Assembly (NCBI RefSeq): GCF_003026215.1
Contig: NZ_PYOC01000005.1
Location: forward strand, 248,001-312,000
DNA from: Photobacterium indicum
Lineage (GTDB): Bacteria > Pseudomonadota > Gammaproteobacteria > Enterobacterales > Vibrionaceae
Reading direction: 5' to 3'
Length of the DNA stretch: 64,000 nucleotides
Both the position numbers and the translations under genes were made by a program. Of the stretch, positions 25,186-34,375 are shown piece after piece. Under the pieces are notes generated by a model. The model did no database searches and was not told where the DNA came from. It saw only the letters and a program-made list of their open reading frames with translations. The first letter of the stretch is position 1. Each line of letters begins with the position of its first letter.

Positions 25186-26886
25186 CTATTTCTCCCACTG
25201 AATTAACGTGTCTTTTGGCCAGTCATCACCAAGACCTTGGTATTTATTCTCTAAAATATGTCGTTTGATCTTTAGTGTTGGTGTCAGGATGCCGTTTTCA
25301 ATGGTCCATGGTTCTTTCACCATGAGTACACCTTTGATTTTTGCGTGTGATTCTAACTCTTTATTGATTGTTTCGATGGTACGTTCAATTTTATGTTCGT
25401 AACGTTTAGGGTCAAAGTTAGGGAATTCATGAGGAATTGCTAACAAGATAGGTGCTGGCATTCCTGATCCAATAACGCACATGGTTTCAATGTTACACAG
25501 CTCGAATAAGCGTTTCTCAATGGGTACTGGTGAAACAAATTTACCTTTGGCTGTTTTAAAGGTGTCTTTAAGGCGTCCTTGAATGCTCAAATAGCCATCT
25601 TCATCAAGAAAACCTTTATCACCTGTGTATAACCAACCATCTTTATCAAAACTTTCTTGTGTTGCTTTTTCGTTCTTGTAATAACCAGAGAAGATCCCCA
25701 TACCACGAACAAGTATCTCTTCATCGTCTGAAATTTTTATTTCGACACCTGGCCCTGCATTACCGACAGTACCAATCTTATCGCTACGGAACGGATGATT
25801 AATCGTACTGTAGGCAAAAGATTCTGTCATACCCCATGCTTCGGTAATATTAAGCCCAATGCTTTCATACCAGCGAAGTAGGGCTGGTGATACGGGTGCT
25901 GAGCCACAACCAAGCATACGTGCTTTGTCTAATCCTAAGCCATCAGCAAGCTTGCGTTTGATAACTCCTGAAATGAATGGAATTTTAAGTAGTATATTCA
26001 GTTTCGCTTGTGGCAATTTATCAAGAATTCGCTGCTGGAATAACGTCCATAAGCGCGGAACAGAAATGAATAACGTTGGACGATGCATTTTTACATCATC
26101 GATAAAGGTGTCGAGTGATTCTGGAAAGGCAACCTGCATACCCGCTAGGATAGAAGCACCGAAAATGTAAACGCGCTCTGTAATATGCGCAAGCGGTAAG
26201 TAAGAGAACAAGCGCTCGCCATCACGCATTCCAATGTGATCGACAATGCGTTGGGCTGACCATGAAAAAGAGCCGTATGTGAGCATCGCACCCTTAGGTA
26301 AACCCGATGTGCCAGATGTGTATACAATTGACATTAATGCGTCTTGAGCATGCTTTGGACGCTCTTCGCTTGGTAAACTTTTTGCTATCACCGTATTGAA
26401 CTCATGAGTACAAGTAGGCGTACCTGGATAGGCAAAAGATATCGTCGGTAAGTCAGGATACTTTTTAACCACGGCATTAACCGCTTTTGCATCATCCAAT
26501 TTACCCACAATAAGGATTTTAGACTCGCTGTGTGTTACACAGTGCTCAACCGTATCAGCTCCTGCTGTTGGAAATACAGGTACGCTAATATAGCTGCCAA
26601 GCATTAAAGCTAAATCGGTAATAAACCATTCAGCACAATTTTTAGACATTAGGGCGACTTTATCACCGGGCTGAATACCCATGTCGCGTAAAGCACTGAC
26701 TAAACGTAGCGCTTTATCGGCGACTTCTGCAAATGTGTAATCAACGAATTCTCTGTTGATTATTTGTCGTAGGTACACCTCATTGGGGCGTTCACTCGCC
26801 CACTTTAAGATCATTTCATTAGGTAAAGGCTGAGCCATAAGCGTTTCCCTTAAACGTTCGGTCTGCAGAGGTAATGTCATATTCAT
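25186..26886 (-). CDS. Long-chain fatty acid-CoA ligase (AMP-binding, FAA1-like)
   Basis: 566 residues of the adenylate-forming family. P-loop SIVYTSGTSGLPKGAML (about 187-203), LGCGSAPVSPALLRWYESIG, adenine motif ITEAWGMTESF, ATP/AMP motif GWLYTGDKGFLDEDGYLSIQGRLKDTFKTAKGKFVSP (given in parts: GWLYTGDKG, LSIQGRLKD, TAKGKFVSP). It belongs to the eukaryote-like long-chain acyl-CoA synthetases rather than to FadD. It activates fatty acids for breakdown or lipid remodelling. AAGGACGCG precedes the ATG directly. No fad genes adjacent. Confidence 0.9.
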   Translation of the reverse strand: MNMTLPLQTERLRETLMAQPLPNEMILKWASERPNEVYLRQIINREFVDYTFAEVADKALRLVSALRDMGIQPGDKVALMSKNCAEWFITDLALMLGSYISVPVFPTAGADTVEHCVTHSESKILIVGKLDDAKAVNAVVKKYPDLPTISFAYPGTPTCTHEFNTVIAKSLPSEERPKHAQDALMSIVYTSGTSGLPKGAMLTYGSFSWSAQRIVDHIGMRDGERLFSYLPLAHITERVYIFGASILAGMQVAFPESLDTFIDDVKMHRPTLFISVPRLWTLFQQRILDKLPQAKLNILLKIPFISGVIKRKLADGLGLDKARMLGCGSAPVSPALLRWYESIGLNITEAWGMTESFAYSTINHPFRSDKIGTVGNAGPGVEIKISDDEEILVRGMGIFSGYYKNEKATQESFDKDGWLYTGDKGFLDEDGYLSIQGRLKDTFKTAKGKFVSPVPIEKRLFELCNIETMCVIGSGMPAPILLAIPHEFPNFDPKRYEHKIERTIETINKELESHAKIKGVLMVKEPWTIENGILTPTLKIKRHILENKYQGLGDDWPKDTLIQWEK

Positions 26887-27191
26887 CGCGTCCTTGTGTA
26901 TGTTATTATTGTGTTAAATTTAAGGCTTTATTAACTGGTCCGTCAAGTCTAAATTCTAGTCGTGTTTCTGATGGTTAGCATAATTATTAGTGATTTATTT
27001 TGTATTCTTTTAGCTATCCTTAAGAAAAGTAACAATAAATTTTAAACGAGCGTATGATTTTTTTGTGTTTAGTAAGTTTTTGAAATAACTAAAATTCTTA
27101 TTATATTGCTATTTGTTATCTAACGCTCAGTGCAATTGGTTGATTATTGCTTCATAAAGCATTCGCTAGAGGAATGAATGGCGACTGGTGA
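26887..27191. other. Intergenic region between divergent genes
   Basis: 305 bp, AT-rich, likely with promoters for the ligase and the YafK-like gene. Near its right end AGAGGA is followed by a five-codon frame (ATG AAT GGC GAC TGG TGA) that overlaps the approach to the next ATG; it may only be chance. Confidence 0.35.
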
Positions 27192-27929
27192 ATGTATTGT
27201 ATAGCAAGAATAATGGATGGTATGGATGTGTTAAAGCATAAGGCTATATTTACCGCGCTTCTAACGATGGCAACCACGTTAGTACAAGCAAACTGGGATT
27301 ATCCCGATTCCCCTAAAAAGGGCTATCGAACTATTAATGATGTCGTTAAGCATTATTCTCCTATTTTAGAGCCCCGTATTTCACTCATGTTTGAACAAGT
27401 CGGTGTTCAATATCCACCAGAACAAATAGCAATGTTTGCTTTAAAAGAAGAAATGCAAGTTGAGTTATGGGCAAAAGATGAAGAGAGCTGGGTTTATATT
27501 AAGCGGTATGATATTGCGAAAATCAGTGGAAAATCCGGCCCTAAACTACGGGAGGGTGATCATCAAGTTCCTGAGGGTATATATCAAGTAATCGGCCTGA
27601 ACCCTAATAGTAAGTACCACCTTTCAATGCAATTAAATTACCCCAATGAATTTGATTTAAAATATGCACAGTTAGAAAAGCGTAATCGACCTGGTTCTAA
27701 TATTTTCATTCATGGTAAAGCGAAGTCTGTTGGTTGTTTAGCTATGGGGGATATTGCCATTGAAGAGCTATTTCTTTTGGTTGAGCGAGCTCAAATTCAG
27801 AATGTGCAAGTTGTGATTAGCCCTTCAGATCCTCGTAAGGGGCCTCTTGTTCCTAGACACGGACAACCCTTTTGGGTAATGCAGCTATACCGGAATATTG
27901 AAAAGGAAGCCCAAAAATTTGGACGCTAG
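27192..27929 (+). CDS. L,D-transpeptidase-fold (YkuD) protein, YafK-like
   Basis: 245 residues, exported. After an N-terminal hydrophobic signal (IFTALLTMATTLVQA) comes a catalytic YkuD fold: REGDHQVPEGIYQVIGLNPN, SNIFIHGKAKSVGCLAMGD with His in IHG and Cys in VGC. This spacing matches E. coli YafK (DpaA), which cleaves Braun lipoprotein off peptidoglycan rather than making crosslinks. So a role in peptidoglycan-bound protein release is likely, but not proven. Three in-frame ATG codons at the start (27192, 27213, 27222) leave the N-terminus uncertain; a signal peptide is kept in all cases. Confidence 0.85.
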   Translation: MYCIARIMDGMDVLKHKAIFTALLTMATTLVQANWDYPDSPKKGYRTINDVVKHYSPILEPRISLMFEQVGVQYPPEQIAMFALKEEMQVELWAKDEESWVYIKRYDIAKISGKSGPKLREGDHQVPEGIYQVIGLNPNSKYHLSMQLNYPNEFDLKYAQLEKRNRPGSNIFIHGKAKSVGCLAMGDIAIEELFLLVERAQIQNVQVVISPSDPRKGPLVPRHGQPFWVMQLYRNIEKEAQKFGR

Positions 27930-28207
27930 GGTCTATTGAAATATTAATAGGTATAGCTCTTTGATACTAACTGCTAACCATGAATGCCCAATTTTCCGTT
28001 TATAAAGTGTGATGTTTTACGAAGATTTTCATTTTTGACCGCTTTTTAGTTATGGTTTTGATAAAAAATGATAATGATACTAGTTAACGGAATATCATTT
28101 TGTAATACTAGCCAAGATACTAACTAAAAGAACATCACATTAGCTATTTGGGCCTGCACTCAATAGAAGCTGTTGATTAAAACATCTAGATACAGAGCCA
28201 ACTAATT

Positions 28208-28669
28208 ATGCCAAAGCGTAGTAAAGAAGATACTGAGATAACTATCCAAACAATTATGGATGCCGTTGTTGATCAAATTTTACGATTAGGTTACGACAAA
28301 ATGTCGTATACAACATTGAGTAAGCAAACCGGGATTTCTCGTACTGGCATCAGCCACCATTTTCCGAAAAAGCAAGATTTTGCTAACGCACTTGATGGCC
28401 GGATCTTTCGTCTATTTGTTGAAAGATTGAATCTTGATAATGGTCTTGAAGCATTTGTAGCAAGCTGGGTTGAAGCGCTTGAAGATGAAAAGTTTCGTGC
28501 GATCTTACGCTTACTATTTCACCATATTGTTTCCGCTGAAAACTCAAGCGAATTTGCTTTGCGTGGTATTGAGCGTTTATATGCTCTGTGTAAAGAACGC
28601 TACGGAGACGATAGCATTAAAGAATTGGAATGGTTGCTGGGCAAATCGCTAATCAGCCTTGCTCGTTAA
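28208..28669 (+). CDS. TetR-family transcriptional regulator
   Basis: 153 residues, short for TetR (usually about 190-210). The N-terminal helix-turn-helix is clear: ILRLGYDKMSYTTLSKQTGI then SRTGISHHFPKKQDFANAL. The ligand domain is truncated relative to the family but regular helices remain, ending in LEWLLGKSLISLAR. It precedes the TolC-HlyD-ABC-2 operon on the same strand by 320 bp with its own terminator between, and a strong palindrome lies before the operon, so it probably represses the exporter and responds to its substrate (inference). Resembles TetR regulators common in Vibrio efflux loci. Confidence 0.87.
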   Translation: MPKRSKEDTEITIQTIMDAVVDQILRLGYDKMSYTTLSKQTGISRTGISHHFPKKQDFANALDGRIFRLFVERLNLDNGLEAFVASWVEALEDEKFRAILRLLFHHIVSAENSSEFALRGIERLYALCKERYGDDSIKELEWLLGKSLISLAR

Positions 28670-28725
28670 TCATAGTTTCTATGAGCGCGGGTTAAGCAAG
28701 CCTAAGAGCGGCATAATGTAAAATA

Positions 28726-28756
28726 AAAACGGTCTACATAAGTAGGCCGTTTTTTG
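28726..28756 (+). terminator. Terminator of the tetR-family gene
   Basis: AAAACGGTCTAC-ataag-TAGGCCGTTTT with one unpaired position, followed by TTTG. Confidence 0.8.
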
Positions 28757-28923
28757 TTTGAATTTTTATCTTATCTGCTTCTGAAATACGGATAAAACCT
28801 GCTACGATCAATGATCTAGCGATAGTTGGTTGCGTAATTTAATTCTTAAGTACTCTGTTCTAGTCATTGGGTAAGCATCAATTATTTACTGAATGATTAT
28901 TAGCTCTATCAATAGTAAGTTGT

Positions 28924-28947
28924 ATTTTAGAGTCAACACTCTAAAAT
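28924..28947. promoter_or_regulatory. Palindromic operator candidate of the exporter operon
   Basis: ATTTTAGAGT-caac-ACTCTAAAAT, two perfect 10-bp arms. Size and symmetry suit a dimeric TetR-family repressor, and it lies 43 bp before the first exporter start codon. I did not find the same motif upstream of the tetR gene itself. Confidence 0.6.
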
Positions 28948-28990
28948 GAGCATGAATCAGCCAAATACAAAGGCTTAAAAGGGTTTGAAA

Positions 28991-30394
28991 ATGAAAATAA
29001 AGCCACTTGCATTAAAGCAATTGGCCGTTGCTATTTTGGTCTTATCACCAAGTGTTCAAGCTGCATCTGTTAGCTTCAATGATGCATGGCAAACGGTTTT
29101 AACAAGCAGTGATGCACTAGCAGCAGAGCGAGCAAATGTAGATAAAGCTAGGCACTTACAAGATGCAACGAGCGATCTGTATTTACCTGATATAAGTGTA
29201 TCTGCTAACTACACTAGGCTTGATAAGCCTGTCGAAATTTCACCGTCTGATTTACTGGATAGTATGCCCGTGGGCGACTTATTAGCCAGTATTTTCCCTA
29301 ATACAACCAATTTAGATCAGCTATTTACCTCGCAACTGACCGATCGTGATATTTTCACCAGCTCAATTCGTGCTATTTGGCCTATTTTTACTGGTGGGCG
29401 TATTAATGCCGCACAAGAAATCGCGAAGGGTAAAACCGAAGAAGCTAAATATATGCTCGTTATGCAACAGCAAGCAAAATTTGAAGATTTAACAAAATTT
29501 TATTTTGGTGTCGTGTTAACCGAGCAAGTGCTGCAGACTCGGATTGATGTAGAGCAAGGCCTGAAAAAACACCTAGATCATGCACAGAAAATGGAACAAC
29601 AGGGGCAAATTGCCAAAGTTGAACGCCTTCAAGCTGAAGCATCTTATGATAAGGCGCGTGTCGATCGTCAAAAATCAGCGCGTGATTTAGAAATCGCTCA
29701 GGTGGCGTTAACCAAACTTCTGAAATTAAACTCTCCTGCTATGCCATCGACGACTCTTTTTACCAATGAATCGCTACCGCCTATGGATGCATTTATTGAT
29801 AAAACCCTTTCAGACTACCCAGGCTTGAGCATTTTAGACGCAAAGAAAAAACAAGCGAGTGGCGTTATTGATGTCGAGAAAGGGAAGTATTACCCCGAAG
29901 TGTACCTATACGGTAACTACAGCTTGTATGAAGACGATACATTAGCCAGCAAGACTGCACCAGATTGGGCGGTTGGGGTTGGCGTGAATATTCCTATTGT
30001 TGATACATCGGGTCGTTCAGGAAAAGTAAAAGCAGCACACAGTGCAGTAACACAAGTGAACTATCTTCGTGCGCAAGCAGAGCAAGATCTCTCTGTACTG
30101 GTTGAAAAAACGTACCGAGAAGCGAATCAATCATTAGAAGAATACAACGGATTGAAATCGAGCCTTGCACTTGCCGAAGAAAATGTACGATTGCGTGAAA
30201 AAGCATTTAGTCAGGGGTTATCAACGTCACTTGATGTTGTTGATGCCGAAATGTATTTAGCGGGAGTGAAAACTCAACGATTGGCAGCGGCATACCAGTA
30301 TGTTATTTCGTTATCGCGTCTATTGGCAGTAAGCGGTGAAATGAACAGTTTCAATCAGTATCAACAATATCAAGGTCTTGAGGTTAAACAATGA
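28991..30394 (+). CDS. TolC-family outer-membrane efflux protein
   Basis: 467 residues. Signal peptide (LALKQLAVAILVLSPSVQAA), then two repeats of the outer-membrane factor fold: SFNDAWQTVLTSSDALAAER and PDISVSANYTRL in the first half, YYPEVYLYGNYSLYEDD and long coiled helices with LSTSLDVVDAEMYLAGVKTQRL in the second. Such proteins trimerise into a channel across outer membrane and periplasm. The ATG at 28991 has AAGGG seven bases upstream; a TTG at 28985 is less likely. It is the first gene of a four-gene export operon and its stop overlaps the next start (ATGA). Confidence 0.92.
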   Translation: MKIKPLALKQLAVAILVLSPSVQAASVSFNDAWQTVLTSSDALAAERANVDKARHLQDATSDLYLPDISVSANYTRLDKPVEISPSDLLDSMPVGDLLASIFPNTTNLDQLFTSQLTDRDIFTSSIRAIWPIFTGGRINAAQEIAKGKTEEAKYMLVMQQQAKFEDLTKFYFGVVLTEQVLQTRIDVEQGLKKHLDHAQKMEQQGQIAKVERLQAEASYDKARVDRQKSARDLEIAQVALTKLLKLNSPAMPSTTLFTNESLPPMDAFIDKTLSDYPGLSILDAKKKQASGVIDVEKGKYYPEVYLYGNYSLYEDDTLASKTAPDWAVGVGVNIPIVDTSGRSGKVKAAHSAVTQVNYLRAQAEQDLSVLVEKTYREANQSLEEYNGLKSSLALAEENVRLREKAFSQGLSTSLDVVDAEMYLAGVKTQRLAAAYQYVISLSRLLAVSGEMNSFNQYQQYQGLEVKQ

Positions 30395-31368
30395 GTAAGT
30401 TAAAGCCATTAGCAGTAGTGATACCTGCTGTAGCATTAGTCGGTTGGTTAGGTTACACCTTCTGGCAGGCTTATCAGCCTCAAGCAGACCGCATGCAAGG
30501 CCAGATTGAAGCACAACAATATAATATTTCTTCAAAAGTACCGGGACGTGTTGATGAAGTATTAGTGCGCAAAGGTGATCAGGTTGAGCGTGGACAGTTA
30601 ATTTTTACGCTACTTAGCCCTGAAATTGATGCAAAATTAATGCAAGCCAAAGCGGGCCAACAAGCTGCGGGTGCGATGGCCGAGCAAGCAGAGAAAGGTG
30701 CTCGAGTACAAGAAATTGCCGCCGCAAGGGATCAGTGGCAAAAAGCCAAAGCAGCGTCTTCTTTAATGAAAAAAACCTATAAGCGTATCGACAATCTCTA
30801 TAAAGACGGCGTGATTGCAGAACAAAAGCGTGATGAGGCGTACACTCAATGGCAAGCCTCGCGTTATACCGAACAAGCTGCTTATCAAATGTTTGGTATG
30901 GCAAGTGAAGGTGCGCGTGTTGAAACCAAACGTGCTGCGATAGAAAAAGAAAGAATGGCAGCGGGTGCTGTGGCAGAAGTTGAAGCATATGCGGCTGATA
31001 CCAAAATTACCAGTTGGCATAATGGCGAAGTGACACAGGTTTTATTACACGGTGGCGAGCTTGCCCCACAAGGTTTCCCTGTGGTTAGCGTTATTGACAT
31101 GAATGATGCGTGGGCGGTATTTCATGTACGCGAAGACCGTTTAAGTGAGTTTAACCAAGGTACGATTGTCGATGCTACGATTCCAGCATTGGGTGATGAG
31201 GCATATAGTTTTAAGGTGACACATGTTGCCGTGATGGGTGATTTTGCCACATGGCGTGCAACAGATGCTTCACAAGGGTTTGATATGCGTACATTTGAGA
31301 TTGAAGCACGCCCAATGGAAGCCATAGAAGGCTTACGTGTTGGTATGAGTGTCATTTTAGAGCAGTAA
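30391..31368 (+). CDS. HlyD-family membrane fusion protein
   Basis: 325 residues. One N-terminal membrane anchor (AVVIPAVALVGWLGYTFW), then a lipoyl half-motif KVPGRVDEVLVRKGDQVERG, a long coiled hairpin rich in Ala/Glu (about 75-195), the second lipoyl half (ITSWHNGEVTQVLLHGGELA) and a beta-barrel domain (AWAVFHVREDRL). It bridges the inner-membrane exporter and the TolC-like channel. The start overlaps the previous stop by ATGA and the next gene starts four bases after its stop, so translation is coupled. Confidence 0.92.
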   Translation: MSKLKPLAVVIPAVALVGWLGYTFWQAYQPQADRMQGQIEAQQYNISSKVPGRVDEVLVRKGDQVERGQLIFTLLSPEIDAKLMQAKAGQQAAGAMAEQAEKGARVQEIAAARDQWQKAKAASSLMKKTYKRIDNLYKDGVIAEQKRDEAYTQWQASRYTEQAAYQMFGMASEGARVETKRAAIEKERMAAGAVAEVEAYAADTKITSWHNGEVTQVLLHGGELAPQGFPVVSVIDMNDAWAVFHVREDRLSEFNQGTIVDATIPALGDEAYSFKVTHVAVMGDFATWRATDASQGFDMRTFEIEARPMEAIEGLRVGMSVILEQ

Positions 31369-31372
31369 TTTT

Positions 31373-32581
31373 ATGGCTTTTTCTACACAATGTTACCGTG
31401 AGTGGCGAATACTTGTATCCGACAGTTGGCTGAAAGCCATGGTTTTTTGGCTGCCTGTTGTACTGTTTTTTAGTATGTGGCTGATTTTCTCTGCGGGTAT
31501 AGCGCGTGATCTGCCTATTGGTGTTGTTGACCTTGACCACAGCCGCTTGTCTCGTGGTTTAGTGCGTTATTATGACGCGAGCCCAACACTGGCTGTCACT
31601 AATGTCTATACATCTGCGACTGAGGGGAGTCATGCTCTTAAAAATGCAGATATATATGCGTTGGTTGTACTGCCAGCCCAATTAGAGAAAGATACGTTGT
31701 TAGGGCGTGCTCCTGAAGTAACGGCTTTTTATAATAGCCAATACATCTTAATTGGTAAGCTGATCAATTCTGCGATGGTGCAAGCCCAAGGGACTTATAC
31801 CGCAGGAATCGACACGCTGAAAAATATGGCGGATGGTTCACCAGTTCCATTGCAAGCATTGGGTCAGGCTGTTCCAATCCAAAGCCAGATTACGCCATTA
31901 TTTAATAGTAATAGTCACTACGGGCAATTCTTGGTTTCTGCCGCAATTCCCGCTATCTGGCAGATATTGATAGTCGCCACTACGGTATTGGCTATATCGG
32001 CAGAATTTCGGCAACAAGGTATATCGGCATGGTTAGCAAATAGTCCGATTAATCACGTTATTGCAAAACTACTTCCCTATACCCTGTTGTTTTGGTTACA
32101 AGGCTTCATATTCTTGTGGGCTATGTACGGGGCACTTGAATGGCCGATGCACGGCAGTTGGTTTATTTTGAGTTTGTCGCAATTACTTATGGTTGTGGCT
32201 TGCCAAAGTATGGGGGCTGCTTTCTTTCTGCTAACTCTCGATTCAACACGCGCAATAAGCTTAGTGGCTGGATTTACAGCGCCTGCCTTTGCCTTCATGG
32301 GGGTTACTTTTCCTGCGACGGATATGCCGTTCTTAGCGCAGCTATGGCGAGCAATGTTACCTGTTAGTCATTATATAGAAATTCAAATCCAGCAGGTTGA
32401 TTATGGTGCTTCATTAGTTGACGCCATACCCAATATGATTGCATTAGCGTGTTTCGGGTTTGTTTTATTAGTTGCGATGATGAAAGCGAAAAAAATTGCC
32501 ACAGCCTCTAATAGCGCTGTAAATGCAGTTACTAAGAATGCTGTGTTGAAGCATTCTGATAATAAAGGAACGCAAGCATGA
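31373..32581 (+). CDS. ABC-2 type transporter permease, first
   Basis: 402 residues. Topology of the ABC2_membrane_3 family: one N-terminal membrane segment (AMVFWLPVVLFFSMWLIFS), a large extracytoplasmic domain with IGVVDLDHSRLSRGLVRYYD and ADIYALVVLPAQLEKD, then five C-terminal segments (AIPAIWQILIVATTVLAISAEF and others). About 30 hydrophilic residues trail at the C-terminus. It is a partner of the next gene, probably as heterodimer. Exporters of this kind (YbhS/YbhR, YhhJ) normally need an ATPase such as YbhF, which is not encoded here. Confidence 0.9.
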   Translation: MAFSTQCYREWRILVSDSWLKAMVFWLPVVLFFSMWLIFSAGIARDLPIGVVDLDHSRLSRGLVRYYDASPTLAVTNVYTSATEGSHALKNADIYALVVLPAQLEKDTLLGRAPEVTAFYNSQYILIGKLINSAMVQAQGTYTAGIDTLKNMADGSPVPLQALGQAVPIQSQITPLFNSNSHYGQFLVSAAIPAIWQILIVATTVLAISAEFRQQGISAWLANSPINHVIAKLLPYTLLFWLQGFIFLWAMYGALEWPMHGSWFILSLSQLLMVVACQSMGAAFFLLTLDSTRAISLVAGFTAPAFAFMGVTFPATDMPFLAQLWRAMLPVSHYIEIQIQQVDYGASLVDAIPNMIALACFGFVLLVAMMKAKKIATASNSAVNAVTKNAVLKHSDNKGTQA

Positions 32582-33750
32582 GTTGGCGTACGCTTTTCAA
32601 GTTTGAATTGACGGCAATTTTCACTAATCCATCACTGCTTTTTACTGTATTTGGTGGCGTGCTAATTTATTCGTTTCTTTATCCCTTGCCGTATTCTCAG
32701 CAGTTACCACGTGAGCAAACTATCGCGGTAGTGAATTTGGATAATAGCCAAATGAGCAGAGAACTAGAGCGGATGGTTGACGCTACGCCTCAAGTCAATA
32801 TTACCAAGCATGTTTATAGTATTGAAGAAGCCAAGTCATTACTGATTAAAGGTGATGTACATGGTTTGATGGTGATCCCCACTAATTTCTATCGTGATGT
32901 ACTCTTGGGAAAAAGCCCAACGGTTGCGTACGCAGGTGATGCTTCGTATTTCTTAGTGTACGGTACGATAGTAGAAGGTTTAGCAACTGCTGGTGGCACA
33001 TTGGGGGCTAAAGCTAAAGTCTCTCGTATGGTGATGTCTGGTGATGACCTCGTGTTAGCATCAGAACAGTATTCAGCAATGAAGTTGAATATGCGGCCAG
33101 TATTTAACCCGACGATGGGGTACATAAATTATGTTGTACCTGCGGTATTCGTATTGATCTTACATCAAACACTGATGATTGCTGCGGGAATGCTTGGCGG
33201 TGGACAGAATGAATATCGCCTGCAAGGTGGCACTGGGTATTGGTTACGTTACAGTGCATGGAAAATCGTGCTGGTTCGTACTCTCTTATTGGTGTTGATA
33301 TATATCCCGCTTGTTGCCTATTATTTTGGTTATAGCTTCTCTAACTATCATATAAGCCGCTTAGCTTCGATATCTGATTTAGTCGCAATGACCGTTCCAT
33401 TTTTGCTAGCGGTTATCTTCGTTGGAATAATTATTGGTCAGCTTATTCCACGGCGTGAGTTGGCAACATTAATTATCTTGCTTAGCTCATTACCTTTGGT
33501 TTTCTCCGCAGGTTTTATTTGGCCTGTGTCGGCAATACCAGCCCCGATTAATGCACTTGCTCAGTTAGCACCATCAACCCCCGCAATAAATGGATTTTTG
33601 CGGTTGAACCAGATGGGAGCAAGCTTTGAACAGGTGATAAATTGGTGGGGGCAGCTATGGTTGCAAGCACTCGTATACGGTTGTATCGCTGTATTTCTTG
33701 TTAAGCGTAACCAAGAGCAAGGCAGCGTGAAACAAGTACCACCGGAATAA
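32578..33750 (+). CDS. ABC-2 type transporter permease, second
   Basis: 390 residues, same fold as the preceding gene: first segment SLLFTVFGGVLIYSFLYPLP, extracytoplasmic domain with IAVVNLDNSQMSRELERMVDATP and GDVHGLMVIPTNFYRD, and five C-terminal segments (YVVPAVFVLILHQTLMIAAG; FLLAVIFVGIIIGQLIP). Starts within the stop of the first permease (ATGA). No ATPase gene follows: a terminator comes 40 bp after the stop. Either an ATPase is supplied from elsewhere or the pair works without one. Confidence 0.9.
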   Translation: MSWRTLFKFELTAIFTNPSLLFTVFGGVLIYSFLYPLPYSQQLPREQTIAVVNLDNSQMSRELERMVDATPQVNITKHVYSIEEAKSLLIKGDVHGLMVIPTNFYRDVLLGKSPTVAYAGDASYFLVYGTIVEGLATAGGTLGAKAKVSRMVMSGDDLVLASEQYSAMKLNMRPVFNPTMGYINYVVPAVFVLILHQTLMIAAGMLGGGQNEYRLQGGTGYWLRYSAWKIVLVRTLLLVLIYIPLVAYYFGYSFSNYHISRLASISDLVAMTVPFLLAVIFVGIIIGQLIPRRELATLIILLSSLPLVFSAGFIWPVSAIPAPINALAQLAPSTPAINGFLRLNQMGASFEQVINWWGQLWLQALVYGCIAVFLVKRNQEQGSVKQVPPE

Positions 33751-33790
33751 ACAGAAGTTGTTCTTACAACGTATGTAATGATCTAAAATA

Positions 33791-33824
33791 GAAAGCCTGA
33801 TGAGATAATCATCAGGCTTTTTTT
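33791..33824 (+). terminator. Terminator of the exporter operon
   Basis: AAAGCCTGATGA-gataa-TCATCAGGCTTT followed by TTTTATG; A run in front suggests it also serves the convergent creA gene. Confidence 0.88.
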
Positions 33825-33843
33825 ATGAGTATTAACAAGAATC

Positions 33844-34314
33844 TTATGGCGCGACTGGTGTTGGCGCTTGGTATGCCTTAGTTCCCCATAAAGGCACAGT
33901 AGATAGGCTGTGTTTAAAGCTACCCTCAGTCTCTTTGGTTGTGTAAGACAAATAGAGCAGGGTTTGATTATCTGCATCGTAGATACGTCTAACCTTCATT
34001 GTTTTGAAGAAAATACTTTTAGATTTCTTAAATACAACTTCACCAGATTTACTCTTGTCGATAGTGGCAAGCATTTCTGGTGTTATATCACCGGTTTGAC
34101 GGCAAGAAATTGAGCTATCACTTGGATCAGAAAGGCTTAAATTGGCTTCAACAGATGCGATGTGACAGGTTATTCCTGGAATTTTATCGTCATCCAAATT
34201 CGAAATCTTTATATCCTTCATGGTGAACATTCCCAAGGATACATCACCAACCTCATTGTCAGAACAACCAACGAGTAGGGTAGCCAGACCAATTGCGAAG
34301 AGGATCTTCTTCAT
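33844..34314 (-). CDS. creA: CreA family lipoprotein
   Basis: 156 residues. Lipobox LATLLVGCSDN puts the lipidated Cys at about residue 17, unlike E. coli CreA which has an ordinary signal peptide. The body matches CreA: PGITCHIASVEANLSLSDPS, SDSSISCRQTGDI, GEVVFKKSKSIFFKTMKVRR and IYDADNQTLLYLSYTTK. CreA is an abundant conserved protein of unknown function. Stand-alone here, convergent with the exporter operon, without creBCD nearby. Confidence 0.9.
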   Translation of the reverse strand: MKKILFAIGLATLLVGCSDNEVGDVSLGMFTMKDIKISNLDDDKIPGITCHIASVEANLSLSDPSDSSISCRQTGDITPEMLATIDKSKSGEVVFKKSKSIFFKTMKVRRIYDADNQTLLYLSYTTKETEGSFKHSLSTVPLWGTKAYQAPTPVAP

Positions 34315-34375
34315 AAAACAAATCCTTTTTAAATAGAGAGCGATATGATCGATTGTAGGGTATTAACTCTATGAA

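Larger units (their letters stand above)
28670..28990. other. Intergenic region before the exporter operon
   Basis: About 320 bp. Contains the tetR terminator and a 24-bp palindrome 43 bp before the first exporter start codon; otherwise AT-rich without an ORF. Confidence 0.45.

Noticed and set aside
27177..27195. Five-codon frame MNGDW before the YafK-like gene, resembling a short uORF
   Set aside because: Too short to judge; a similar GGCGACT string before secD is probably coincidence.
28060..28086. Fur-box-like GATAATGATACT stretch and three ATACTAG/A repeats before the tetR gene
   Set aside because: Only part of the Fur consensus fits, AT-rich DNA gives such matches easily, and the repeats have irregular spacing.
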